A DNA stretch of 64,000 bases from Simmondsia chinensis (taxonomy: Eukaryota; Streptophyta; Magnoliopsida; Caryophyllales; Simmondsiaceae), in contig JAGTTD010000021.1 in the NCBI GenBank assembly GCA_018398585.1, positions 23,279,107 through 23,343,106 of the forward strand, read 5' to 3'. Below, one piece after another: positions 53,496 through 64,000 of the stretch (positions within the stretch are counted from its first letter, which is position 1; each line of letters starts with the position of its first letter). The notes under the pieces are model-generated. The model was not told where the DNA came from, did no database searches, and saw nothing but the letters and a program-made list of their open reading frames with translations. Made by a program: the position numbers and the translations under genes.

Positions 53496-55497
53496 TTTAA
53501 TTGGAGTTTTGTACATTGAGTTGTCCTTACTGTGGGTTATCAACATATACCAGGAATATCGGCTTTTTTTCAATTGAATTTTGCGCTTAAATAATTGCCT
53601 TAGCATCTAGCCCTTGTTTCTTTCATATACCAAAGGCTTTTTTTCTTTTTTTTCCCTTTGTTTATTCATTTTTATTTTAACTCTCAGGACTAGGTTTAGT
53701 GTCATTTTGGTTAGCTCAAGCCGCAATTTGGGGTTGCCTTGAGCTTTTTTTTTTTTTTAAGTTCGAGTTTGACTTAGCTTGGAATTGTTTGAATTGAAAG
53801 TCTAATCGGTGAATTAAATTCGTTATGACCTAGTAGAACTTATTTAGACTCATAACTTAGTTCAAACTGGCAAAGTTTGGGCTTAACTTACTATTGAACA
53901 ACCAAGCTTGGCTTAACTTGGGTTTATTGAGTTAAGTTATTCAAGCCAAGTTTGCATAGTTCAATTTATTTACTCCCATTTGGCTCTTTGTGGTTATTAA
54001 GCACATTGCAACTTGAAGTTCAATTAAGGATACCAATTTATTTATCGAACTTGTCCTAGTTTTTTTAGTGGATTAGAATATAGATATCTATAATTAGATT
54101 ACGGGTCAGGCTAAATTTTATAGTAGTTAAATTCAACTCACCACTTGTCCCAAACGTGATCTCTTGAATAAGGATCAAGAGTCTATTTTACGAGACTGGT
54201 ATAGATTTCGGTTGAATATTTACAAAGTAAATGGATTTTTTCGAATTTATATTGGATTCAACATAAAACGGGTTGGATGATAATGTAGGGAAATGCAAGT
54301 CTCCTTATTGTCATTCCAGTGGTTAGCATACCTGGCTCGAACTCAAAGTTTTTGGACTATACAAACTTCGAGCCTTTCTCAAGTGAAGCAAAATATTGAA
54401 GAATGAAGCTTGAAATCTCGCGAGATCGACAGGTATGAATCCATATATGCCCCTAAAAGCTGTACGAAAAATTATTTGATAATAGCGAGCTTGTTTGGTA
54501 TTGTGTCCTATTTGTAGTTTTAGTTCTTGAGATACTAAAGCAGTTTGGGAACGAATTTTCTTGTTTGTAGTTTTTTATTTCAGTTTTTTTCCTAATTCGT
54601 GCAAACACATTTCGTTTCTTTTTTTTTCCTAGTTTTCAATAAAATTTGTTTTATATTTGCAATTTTCTGTTTTTGAGAAACTAAAATGGGAAACCATTTT
54701 ATTCTTACTTTTACTTTTTAATTTAGTTCTTTTTTCTAATTTTCGTGAAAATTGAAAAACTAAAATTAGTTTTGAGGAAAATTATTTTCTATTTGTAGTT
54801 TTTATAAAACCAGTTTTAGAAACGCTTTTTTTCTTATTTTTAATTTTGTTTTAGTTTTTTCCTAAATTGAGTTTCAAAACATGAAACCGAAAATAAGTAG
54901 AAATTTCTTTCAAAACCTAATTTGGTGTTTCTTAAAAACATAAAAACGTAAACGAAAGACAAGCAATGAAGGAGAAATTATTAGGTGACCTAGCGTCACC
55001 ATGTACATTATGTGAATTTCTTTCTCTTTTACTTGTATATTCTCTCCTTTTTTTTATGAATTTCTCTCTTCCCCATATAGGGTGTATGGTGATTCCGAGT
55101 TACCTAATAATTCTTCGGGATGAAGACATTCAACAGGTTACACGTAGGAAATTGTCAAAGGAAACCAGATTCAACGTCACCGTCTATGTCCACCTCACCC
55201 AAAACCAAAACTGTGGGCTGACTCCTGGTAAACTTACACTTGCACACAGAGTTACAATGCCTTCAACATCATATCCATAGTTTTAATCTTAGCCAAAAAC
55301 ACCATCTATATCCATTATCTGATCTTGTATTTATTGACCTTTTTTAAATGATATTATATTATATAAAGATAAGAACAAAATCCTACAATGGGCCCACCAC
55401 TGGTCTTCGTTAAATTCTGTAAAAATTTTCCTAGGAGAATCACAAATTTAGACTTGAAAAAGAGATCTGTAAAGTTAAGAAAGGAGATTTGAGTAAA
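53496..55497. other. Intergenic sequence upstream of the 55.5-kb gene
   Basis: A decayed stretch rich in agctt and gagctt words (about 53700-54450) may be an old GAGC-word copy. A run of tttagtttttt-like words follows (54520-54950). The 104-codon ORF at 54966 has no recognisable likeness. A TATA-like site lies at 55360. Confidence 0.4.
55360..55367 (+). promoter_or_regulatory. TATA box candidate for the 55.5-kb gene
   Basis: tatataaa 131 bp upstream of the ATG at 55498, in a suitable position. Confidence 0.45.
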
Positions 55498-57019
55498 ATG
55501 GGGTCTCTAATGGCAGGTTGGGATTCTCCTGTTCAAGATCCTAAAGCAGGTACTTTATAATCTCAACTCTCTTTTATTATATGTTTAGCATGTGTGTTAG
55601 GATTTTGCCGAATTATAGTTACTGTGACCATATCTCACTAAACTATGTCAATTAGTTTGAGCTGAATAATACACTAGTTAATCTCGTTTAACAAGGCTTT
55701 GATACAATGTTAAAGAATCAATTGTTTCAAAAGTTTAAGTTGATGGATAAAAATTCAAGAATGATTTTATACTCTACCAGTGGTAGCTTCAAGTCCAAGA
55801 TCTTTAACTTGGGTGAAATGTTTTACCACTACACTAAATACAACATCTATATTTTTAAGATACATGAAAATTAAACATGCATTGGTTCCTTTAGTTGTAA
55901 CTTGTTACCCTATTACAAACTCAAAATGATAGTTCAATACAGAATGCGGCACCAATCTCAAACTGGGATCTGGTCAATTTTGAAAATTGGTTTCTAAGAA
56001 TTAATAATCGTAAAATAATTTTTATTTTTCACAACTAATAAACTATAAATAGTGGGGTTAATTATGCTTGATTAAATTGAGATTTCTTTTTTGGTTTCTG
56101 TTTGTGTGAAGTGAAATACAGGAGAAACAGGTCACTTACAAAGGAAGAGATAGAAGCATACTGGAGATCAAAGAAGAAAATAGAGAAAGATCATCTCCAG
56201 GAATCACTGGAGAAGGGCCACAGTAGGTCAACTTCTCTCCCTTTCTTACACCAAAAGGAGAGCCACGTGTTCATCGAAGATGATGGATCCGACCTCAAGA
56301 AATTTGCAGGTTGCTGGTATGTTTTTTAACCCAGTTTTTTTAAGAGGTAATATCAGAGCTCATGACCTCAGGGACGACCTCTCAAAAGAGGAAATCCTAA
56401 GGCGTCAGCTCGCAAAATAGAGAGGAGGAAACATCCGTACTCTTATGACCTGCATTAGGCTTTCTGGGTCAGCTTAGATGTACCGAGTTTTACGCATCAT
56501 TCACTTGAAAATTTCCTTACATGTAACAAATAACTTAGGAAAAGCCAGCGGTTGATGTCAAAGAATTATTTTTCTACCCAAATGAAGGATTGATTTGATA
56601 TTATTCTCAGGGTCGCCCCTAGATTTCAGTGGTTCAAAACAATTTTGTTTGGCAACTATTAGGTGTCCAGACCAAACTAGCTTAAGTACTCATCGAGTAA
56701 TTCATTTTATAATATAATTAGAGTTAATGTGCGAGTCCTTTATATTACATAGATATGCATGCGTGTTTATGACATATCATACATAGAACTCTATTTCTCT
56801 AATTATTAATATCTATATATGGTAAAAGCAAATTAATATATAACTAATATGGTTGGTGGGTGGGTGGGTGGGTGCAGGTGGACGAGGAGCAACTGGGCAT
56901 TTCTGAATGAGCCGCCAGTGATAGAAAGTGAGGAGGGTGCAGGGTACAAGTATGCACCTCAGCATCATGTGGCTAACTTAGCCTCCTCTAAACCCGACAC
57001 CCCAATCAGCACCGTCTGA
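55498..57019 (+). CDS. Small plant protein of unknown function, three exons
   Basis: Exons 55498-55549, 56112-56316 and 56878-57019 join to 132 residues. N-terminus MGSLMAGWDSPVQDPKA; then KYRRNRSLTKEEIEAYWRSK with a lysine-rich helix, a Ser-rich middle, an acidic FIEDDGSDLKKFAG, and a C-terminal GCWWTRSNWAFLNEPPV motif and HHVANLASSK. I recognise the MGSLMAGWDSP, SLTKEEIEAxWRSKK and WWTRSxWAFLNEPP blocks as those of a plant-specific uncharacterised family; no reaction is known to me. No signal peptide or membrane segment. The junctions were chosen because they join these blocks in frame at GT-AG borders. Intron 2 ends with a G-rich run instead of a pyrimidine tract. Confidence 0.85.
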
Positions 57020-57983
57020 TTTACATTACCATCTAGTGTCTTTTAGGCTTGTATTTAATTTAAGTTTAAAACGAAAGAGCGTTCGGAGAAGGATCAGGTC
57101 ATGTATATACTTTAAAAAATGATGTTTTGGTCTTATCTTATGATGAAGCTATACAATATAGCATGTGTCACTAATCACGAATGAATTTTTGTTATGTATA
57201 TGAGTTTTATGAAGTAATAGTTCTTTGGTTATGCCAAATAATCTCTCAACCAGTTCTTGTTCAAACTCGAGTATAAAATTGTTGGCATTGTGAAACCAAG
57301 TTCGGACACAGCCTCCTTCAGGGGTAACACTTTGAAGAGGTAAGGCTACGTACATCCTTCCCCCGACCCTACATATGCGGGAGCCGTTAAAGCATTGAAT
57401 CAGTTGTTGTTGTATTGTGAAACCAAGTCCCTTCTCAACATATTTTTTGGATGCTTGTGATATTGTGGATTATACCCTACTTGTTAGCTCTAATTTATAT
57501 TGATGTTGAATACCAGTGTTTAATTGTAAAAAATGTCATGATTCTGAGATGTAAAACTATGTTGTAGCCCTAAAATCCCAAAAAGAAAAGTGACAATGAC
57601 GACAACGGTTCTATTCACGACCAAAAACACTATCAGAGTTGAGACTATAGAAGAAAAGGTCTTAGTTTCTTTTCTTTTATCTAAAATCGTTTACCTAGTT
57701 AAAACGAAATGGAAGAAAACCCATAATCAAAAGTGGGATTATGTAATCGAACTTTGGGTTTTTTTATTCTCTTTCTTTTTCCAAATGACAAATAGTTCTA
57801 ATAGTCACACTCACGGGCTCCTAGTCCCTTACTGGCCAATATTAAGAACTTTACAGTGAAACTGTCAAGTCAGCTAAGCTAGTAACGTCTTTGAGTTGGT
57901 GGTGCCTAAAACCTATCTTTTCATCATTTGGGGAGAAGAGTTAAAGGGAATGTCAGAAGACTGCTCCTCTTTTACAGTCTATA
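57020..57983. other. 3' flank of the 55.5-kb gene
   Basis: Presumed 3' UTR, then a SINE tail (57308-57412). The 89-codon ORF at 57590 has no domain likeness and biased composition. Nothing else recognised. Confidence 0.4.
57308..57412 (+). mobile_element. Au-like SINE tail, copy j
   Basis: Reads cctccttcaggggtaacact, ggtaaggctacgtacatcct, tcccccgaccctacatatgc, gggagccgtt and a (ttg)n end. No 5S head. Confidence 0.65.
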
Positions 57984-57993
57984 AGACTTCCTT

Positions 57994-58535
57994 AGGGGTG
58001 TAAATGAACCGAACGTTCAATGAATTACTTGTGTTCGAAATCGATTATGGCTCGTTCGTGTTCATAATTAGGGCTCGATAACTTATCAAGCCGAGTCCGA
58101 GCAGGCTCGATAAGCTTAACGAGCCGAGTTCGAACAAGGGGGTTCTCGGCTCGTTAATATTCGTGAACAGTTCGATAAGAGCTCGTTAAGGGCTCGTTAA
58201 GAACTCGTTAAAAAACTCGTTAAAGGCTTGTTAGCAGTTAATATTAACTCCAAAATAGTTCGATAATGGCTCAATAATAACTCGAATAACTCGGCTCGAG
58301 CATTCGGTAACAAACTCGGCTCGGCTTGATAAGGAGCTCAAATTGGTTCGATTAGCTTAACGAGCCGAGCCGAGCCGAGCTTCGAGCACAACAAAACCTT
58401 AACGAACCGAGCTCGAACAAGGGGTTGGAAAGCTCGATAAAAGCTCGGCTCGAACTCGAGCTCGATAAATCTTAACGAACCGAGTTTGTACAAGGGGATG
58501 CTCGGCTCGGCTCGGCTCGCTTCGTTTACACTCCT
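57994..58535. mobile_element. GAGC-word element with a 10-bp target duplication
   Basis: Flanked by the perfect direct repeat agacttcctt at 57984-57993 and 58536-58545. Ends aggggtgtaaatgaac and ttcgtttacactcct are inverse. The 542-bp interior is a dense mix of gctcgtta, gagccga and ctcggctcg words. A 10-bp duplication fits Mutator-superfamily insertion. Confidence 0.75.
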
Positions 58536-58545
58536 AGACTTCCTT

Positions 58546-59397
58546 ACCACATATAAAATAACATTAATTGCAATACAACGATAATCATTTAAATCGTTTT
58601 TCCCAATCAATGTATCAGCTACATGGATCAAAATATGCTTCGGTACCTACACTACTAAAGTTAGAAATATCTTGCATCATCCTCTCCTTGCAGGGCCAGA
58701 CATAACCCCAAGCCACCAAAATAACCGTTTGGGGCCCGTGAATTTTAGGGGATCCCAAATTTTAGAGGTTGTAGTTTTTGATGTTAATATTAATAGATTT
58801 TAAGATAAATGTTATTATTTTGAAGGGCCTCGTTTGAAAATTTTGCTTAGGGTCCCAAAAACGTCAAGGACTGACTTTGCTCCCTGTATAGTAATTCAAC
58901 CATCTCCAAATGCATTGGATCACCATTAACAAACTTGATGCGTAAGTTAATTTGTAAGATAGTGATTAACTCATAGGCCTTTTTAATCACAACCAACTCA
59001 TAGGCTCACATCTGAAATCTTTAACACACCCCCGGCCCCAAAAAAAAAAAAAAAAAAGAAAATTATACGTAAACTAGATGACTGTGTACTTCGATGCCTG
59101 TTTTATTTTGGTCTATATCTAGATGAGTAGGTAACAAGCTAATAAGCTACAAAACAAAACATAAATTTTGAGATTCGATTGAATTATCTGTTAGTTGGTT
59201 TCATCCTAACATTTTACTTACGGTTTTGAGCCCAATTTGATCCGGGTTTATAGTGATGAGTATCTTTAAAACATTAAAACATCAGATAAAGCATAACCCG
59301 AAATCAAAATGGTGCTGTACAGTTTGGAATTTTGACCTGTACCCGTCTTCAATCTGATATGGTGTTAGAAGTTCATCAATCATCAATCGGAACATAA
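58546..59397. other. Intergenic sequence
   Basis: No gene recognised; holds an A-run near 59040 and probably the 3' UTR of the minus-strand gene that stops at 59398. Confidence 0.4.
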
Positions 59398-60132
59398 TCA
59401 TTTCCTGATGAGCCTTCTGACATGGGCCACCTCCTTAGTCCCTTCCTCTGTCTTCATTATGTCCTCTTCATCAGCCACATCTACCGGTGCCGGTGCTGGC
59501 AACGGTGGTGGTGGTGGAGGAGACGGTGGCGGTGGTAGCGGAGACAATGGCGATTTTCTCCAACGAATTTCCTCAAATACAACCATCATTCTCCTAACCT
59601 TGATTACTTCACCTATCTCCCCTGAAATTTAAAACACGTAATTGTCAAAATAATTAACTATTTTAAAAGTTTAAGTTGATAGTTAATGGCGTAGAATTGA
59701 TTTTGTATTATAACATCTTGCCCCTTCATGCGAAACCCGCATTAAACTTGAAGCATGAAACTTGCATATCCTCAACTCATACCTTGTTCCGAATTATATT
59801 GATAATAAAAATGAGTATGTGACCGCTCAATTAACAAGCTCTAACATCATACGAAAGAACCAACTATTCCAAAACTTTATCTGATAAGTGTCAACTTATT
59901 ATCAAGATTAATGCAAATCATCCCCATACAAGTAAACAAAACTAAAACAACAATAGTTTAAGCTTTTTTCTTAATATATATAAAATCTAATATATAAATA
60001 AAAACAATAAATATTATTACCATAAGGTGGATACTTGGATTGAGCAACAACAGACCAATAGATAAGAGTAGGGGTGATGAAGGAGAGGAAAGCCCAGAAG
60101 AAGAAAATCAAGACATACCCTCTCTTTCTCAT
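59398..60132 (-). CDS. Small proline-rich membrane-anchored protein, two exons
   Basis: Exon 1 is 60132-60021 (112 nt) and exon 2 is 59621-59398 (224 nt), giving 111 residues. MRKRGYVLIFFFWAFLSFIT plus PTLIYWSVVA forms a basic start and one hydrophobic segment (about 6-30), a signal anchor or uncleaved signal. Then QSKYPPYGEIGEVIKVRRMM, a run of proline (PPPPSPPPPPPLP), and an acidic/basic C-terminus. The junction joins Gly codon G-GG at a GT-AG border. I do not recognise a named family; the single membrane anchor and short cytosolic or lumenal tail are what can be seen. No frame damage. An upstream in-frame ATG would add 11 residues. Confidence 0.7.
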
Positions 60133-60164
60133 TTCTTTCTTCTCCCCCTCAAAAATAATGATCA

Positions 60165-60325
60165 AATGGCTTAATATATATATATATGGTAGGAAAATAC
60201 TTAGCTGGCCACGTTTTTGAGAGTATATGTTTCAAAATATGAAAAAAAACAGTAAGTAAATCATCTATATAATAATGTGTATATCTTTGTGCGTGTATAT
60301 ATATATATATATATATATATATTAT
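60165..60325. repeat. Two (TA)n tracts upstream of the 60.1-kb gene
   Basis: TA runs at about 60174-60187 and 60296-60321. The nearer one may serve as a TATA region for the minus-strand gene. Confidence 0.6.
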
Positions 60326-63120
60326 GTCGTTCTTACGAGAGGGTGAGAGCGTGAGATGAGTCAATCATGGCCCTCCATTATAATGGACGGCCAAGATTTG
60401 TTAGACACTAAAAAAAAATATTAACAATGTTTCTTTTTCACTGGAAAAGAACACTTCTGAATTTTTTACGGTGTTTGGCTATAATACAAAAGCGTTTTTA
60501 TATTAAGTCAAAAAAAAATTTTACTTTAAATAAAAGTAAAAAAAATGAGTGCTTTTAGAAAAGTTAAAACATAAATATTAGTAGAAGTGGAATTAAAATT
60601 TTAGAATGACTTAAAGTGATCTGCATAATTATATGATGTTGAGTAAATATTACTTTTCCATTATAGGTTATCCCAGAATACTTATTATCCTTAATTTGTT
60701 TTAGTTTACCACATTTTCTTTTATAATACAACATTAGTCTATCATAATGGTAATATTTCTCAATTTTTAGTATTTATAAATACACATTTCAATAATTAAA
60801 TTGTAAAAATTCACAAAAAGATGTGAAAACAAGAAAATTGGTTTGATTATTATTATTATTTTTTTGGATTAAGCAAGGTCCAAAAATGATGAATCATATG
60901 AGGATACGCAATATATGTTAATAGTGTAAGTAGTTAGGAGAGTGGTTACAACAATTCGTTGAATATTCCTATATGTTTTATGTACTCTTTCTCTCTCTCT
61001 CTCTCTCCTTGTATTTGTTGGAATCCCATTTTCATGCCTCCTTTTCATTAATTATTTCCCCCTAACCTGGCTCCTAATTATTGCTAATAATTCCATTATT
61101 TCTATTTCACTACATTTTGCATGATAAGGGGTTCTAGTAGGCTTATTAGGTTCGAGGCTTGGCTGACTGGTAACCGGTTCAATTTGAAACGGAATTAGAT
61201 TGAAGACTTCGAGCTTAAGCTTGGTTAGTAATGTATTCGGACTTTGGTTAGCAAGTTCTCAGGGTGTTGAGAAGGAGAGAAACAAGTTTGGAAGAAGGGC
61301 AAGAGTCAAAAACCGCATGGGAAGGAGAGGGACAAGTTAAGGGCCATCGAAGATTCAGATCAAATAATCGTTGCTGATCTCGTGTTTGTCAAATAGGCGT
61401 AAGAGTTAGGAAAGAAACTTGCGCTTTGTTTCCGTGAAGAGCATAACGAGCTTTTCTTTCCATTCATTTAGGAGGAAATCATCGCGGGTGGCTCTTTTAA
61501 GGGTGTCTGACCTTTTGTCATGATGTTTTCAGTTTTTATGTTGTCTTATTAGAGTTAGTCCTTTGTCTTCGTTTTTTTGAGATGGTTGTTTCTTGCCCTA
61601 TCTTGGTTCTTGTGCTTTTGTGATTCATTTTGTCGTCGAGTTGCTTGGAATGTTTTGGCCTCTCTTGGTCTTGTTGGGTTTGTGTCGTTGGGGTTACTTT
61701 TGTCCATTCTGATTTGATTTTTTTTGTTTTGTTTTCCCTAGTACATTTTTTAGGGCTATACCAATTGTCAATAAAAATGTGCCTCCCCACTTTAATTTTC
61801 TTTGCCTTTCTGCCCTCTCTATAACACTTTGTAGGGATAAAACTGCATACATTTTACCTTTTCATACCTTGTCTTGGCGGGGGCTTCTTTGAGCCACTGA
61901 GTTGTTGCAGAGGAAATGAGTTTGGTTATTTTCATAAAACTCAATTTCATTATTTTAGGAAAATAAATCACAACCAAATCATAAGACTCATAAACTAGAG
62001 CATTCTTGGTTGATGGCATGTCATCCATCAAAATAAATATAAAATATAAGCATATATTATTAAAAGAATTGTGGGTCTCCACCTAAAAATGCATGGAATG
62101 AATTGAATGATGTATAAAAGATTCACAAATTTTGACTAATCTATCTCCATTTTTTGGGAAAAATACCCACAAAAAAAAAAAAAAAAAAAATTTCCTATGT
62201 TGACCCAACTAATCACTTGGAAAAGAGACATTTCTCCAACAAATTTAGCGGTGTATATCAGCCAACTAATGCCCCATGTCTGAACTCCAACTCGATAAGT
62301 GTTACCGAACTCAAGCTCTTAACAAGTTTCTAACCTTTGTTCGAATTCGATTCAACAAAGATACTATCATGTTTCATATATGGCTCGACTCGTTGGTTAG
62401 TCTAACTAAACCCAATCGAACATGTTATCAAGTCAAGTTGAGCTCATTATCAAGCTCGGCTCACTATGAAGCCCAACTTACTATCAAACTGAGCTTTTTA
62501 AGCTACTAGCTAGTATCTATTATCGAGCTCTATCTAGCAATAAACAAGCTCCTACTGAATCCTTAACAAACTTAACAACATTTAACGAGTTAAGCACACC
62601 ATTGTTCAAACTCAGATCTTAAAACTTATCAAGCTTGCTAGAACTCGACTTGTTGAGCTTATAGAGACTCCAAATCAAACATAAACAAGCTTTTATCGAT
62701 CTCAAATATGAGTAGTTTATCTAACATTCGATTGTTCCATACTCAGAAATTTGCACTGTACGGACAACAAACTACAAAAACAAAGTCAACTTCCATAAAG
62801 TTTCTAGGTAATGGCCTAGAGTGAAAGGCAAATAATATACTTTAATCATCATATGGAAAATGCCTACCTCATCTGATTTAAGTACCAATCACATGGCAGT
62901 AATAAACTGTTAGTTAGTACAGCAGTTAAACTACTTATCTTTCAGGTAAGAAGTCTTGGTTTCGTAGTTTATCCTCTTGCGTTGGTGAGGGAATATGGCA
63001 TCCTCCTTACCAATATAAGAAAATATATATATGGCTATAATTTATTAGACAGGTAAATATTGTATAACTATCTTCCAGAGATCCAAATGATTTGTACCGA
63101 TACTCAAATTGAACACAAAG
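60326..63120. other. Intergenic repeats at the right side
   Basis: No gene recognised. A stretch at about 61230-61800 (caagttctcagggtgttgag through a T-rich run) looks like an old retroelement 3' region but has no clear coding. A SINE-tail scrap (cttgtcttggcgggggcttc) is at about 61865-61905. A diverged GAGC-word copy covers about 62260-62700. CT and A runs at 60990 and 62170. Confidence 0.4.
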
Positions 63121-63189
63121 CGAGGTATGTGGTTATATGCGGAGCCTAGTTTAAAGTAGAGGATTGGGTCAACCTAATTTAAGCCCATG

Positions 63190-63446
63190 ACACACTAGTG
63201 TTTTAGTGTGAGAGGCTCTATATATACACTAGGGATGTGTATGTTATCATTAGGGTTGAGAAAAGAGTTGCGACGTTTGATGTAAACTTCAATTGATGGA
63301 GTGGAACTATTGTATTCCCTTGCGTGGATGTAGGCTCTGGCTAAACCACGTATATTCCGATGTTTTTAATTTAACTCTCCAATCCCCTTTGGTTTATGAT
63401 TGCTATTTCGATTTAGAGTTTCAATGTTTGTGGGTAGTTCTAACAA
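63190..63446 (+). repeat. Probable LTR end with primer-binding site
   Basis: A TATA-like ctatatatacac at about 63218 and an end ttctaaca at 63446, followed by agtggtatcaaagcc, which matches the initiator-Met-tRNA primer site of copia elements (one change). No coding sequence follows in the remaining 500 bp that I can assign. The left LTR border is not resolved. Confidence 0.5.
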
Positions 63447-64000
63447 GTGGTATCAAAGCCCTAACATGAAGATATCTCATCAGATATAGGTTAAAAAAGG
63501 CATGCCCTTGATACATTTGTAAAGGAACACTCCATTCTAATCGAAGAAATCTATCCCTTCCAAACTCTACTCTTATAGAAGCCCTATGTGTTGCAGTGTT
63601 CCTATAACAAAATTAGGTAGATATGACATCACAATTTTAAGTAACTCCATGGTTTTGACAAGAACTTTCACCTAAATATCAGTTATCAAAGCCCTTACCC
63701 ATCAGATTCTCCTGCTTGGGATGACCAAATAGAACAATAACAGACTATTTCATATTCAAGGAAACATAAGGGTCTAACAAAATGCTAATTTAACCCTACA
63801 ATCAGATTTTCAGTCCAATCCTCCGTACCATGGATTTGGGCCATAATGATATAAAATTAGGCTCCATAGAAGCCGAACATCACGATCAACCGTGACTTGA
63901 ATCCGTAACCTCATCCTCAGCAACATCATACACCAGCATATTGACACGTTGGTATCGAAGTAACCTTACAGTCTGTCAAAGAACCAAATATTCCAAAGCT

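Noticed and set aside
54966..55280. 104-codon ORF on the plus strand
   Set aside because: No motif or family likeness, no good promoter, and it lies in sequence between repeats; most likely chance.
57590..57859. 89-codon ORF
   Set aside because: Threonine- and lysine-rich start with no domain likeness; downstream of a finished gene and overlapping nothing recognisable.

Overview
This is nuclear DNA of a flowering plant. It holds plant-specific families (a wall-associated kinase, an ERD6-like sugar carrier, two RADIALIS-like MYB factors, plant mobile domain), spliced genes with GT-AG introns, a standard plant tRNA-Ala, Au-like SINEs, a Ty1/copia element and a Mutator-like element (MULE). The species cannot be fixed from sequence alone; the gene structures fit a eudicot. 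Base composition is AT-rich, and only about seven protein genes look intact.

Layout. 0.5-4.8 kb: a decayed wall-associated-kinase pseudogene whose transmembrane exon carries a retroposon with a 16-bp target duplication. 6.1-16.1 kb (minus): an 18-exon ERD6-like 6 vacuolar glucose carrier gene, 485 residues when joined. Its first intron holds a 290-bp tandem array built from exon 1 itself. 16.5-21 kb: AT-rich repeats, including a 1.3-kb element with TAA target duplications. 21.2-24.1 kb (plus): an AlkA-type DNA glycosylase whose last 12 codons (stop included) lie in a distant small exon. 25.3-25.7 kb (minus): a small secreted repeat protein. 27.0 kb: tRNA-Ala(AGC). 29.2-31.3 and 39.3-40.6 kb (both minus): a pair of RADIALIS-like genes, separated by an internally deleted copia retrotransposon (34.7-37.7 kb). 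46.3-53.4 kb: a complete-ended MULE with about 250-bp terminal inverted repeats and a perfect 9-bp target duplication, carrying a MURA-type transposase and a plant-mobile-domain gene, both broken. 55.5-57.0 kb (plus) and 59.4-60.1 kb (minus): two small plant genes of unknown function. The rest is repeats and unannotated AT-rich sequence.

The host genes have no evident shared pathway; the window is an ordinary gene-poor stretch shaped by repeat insertions. The most unusual things are: (1) a SINE family whose head is 5S rRNA sequence and whose tail is Au-like, with four long copies flanked by target duplications; (2) the exon-1 tandem array in the sugar carrier gene; (3) the MULE, whose 808-codon transposase frame is free of frameshifts yet has exactly four premature stops, all TAG; (4) nested insertions (MULE in a MITE, LINE in a GAGC-word element, retroposon in a kinase exon). 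All gene models were made by eye from splice signals and family knowledge.
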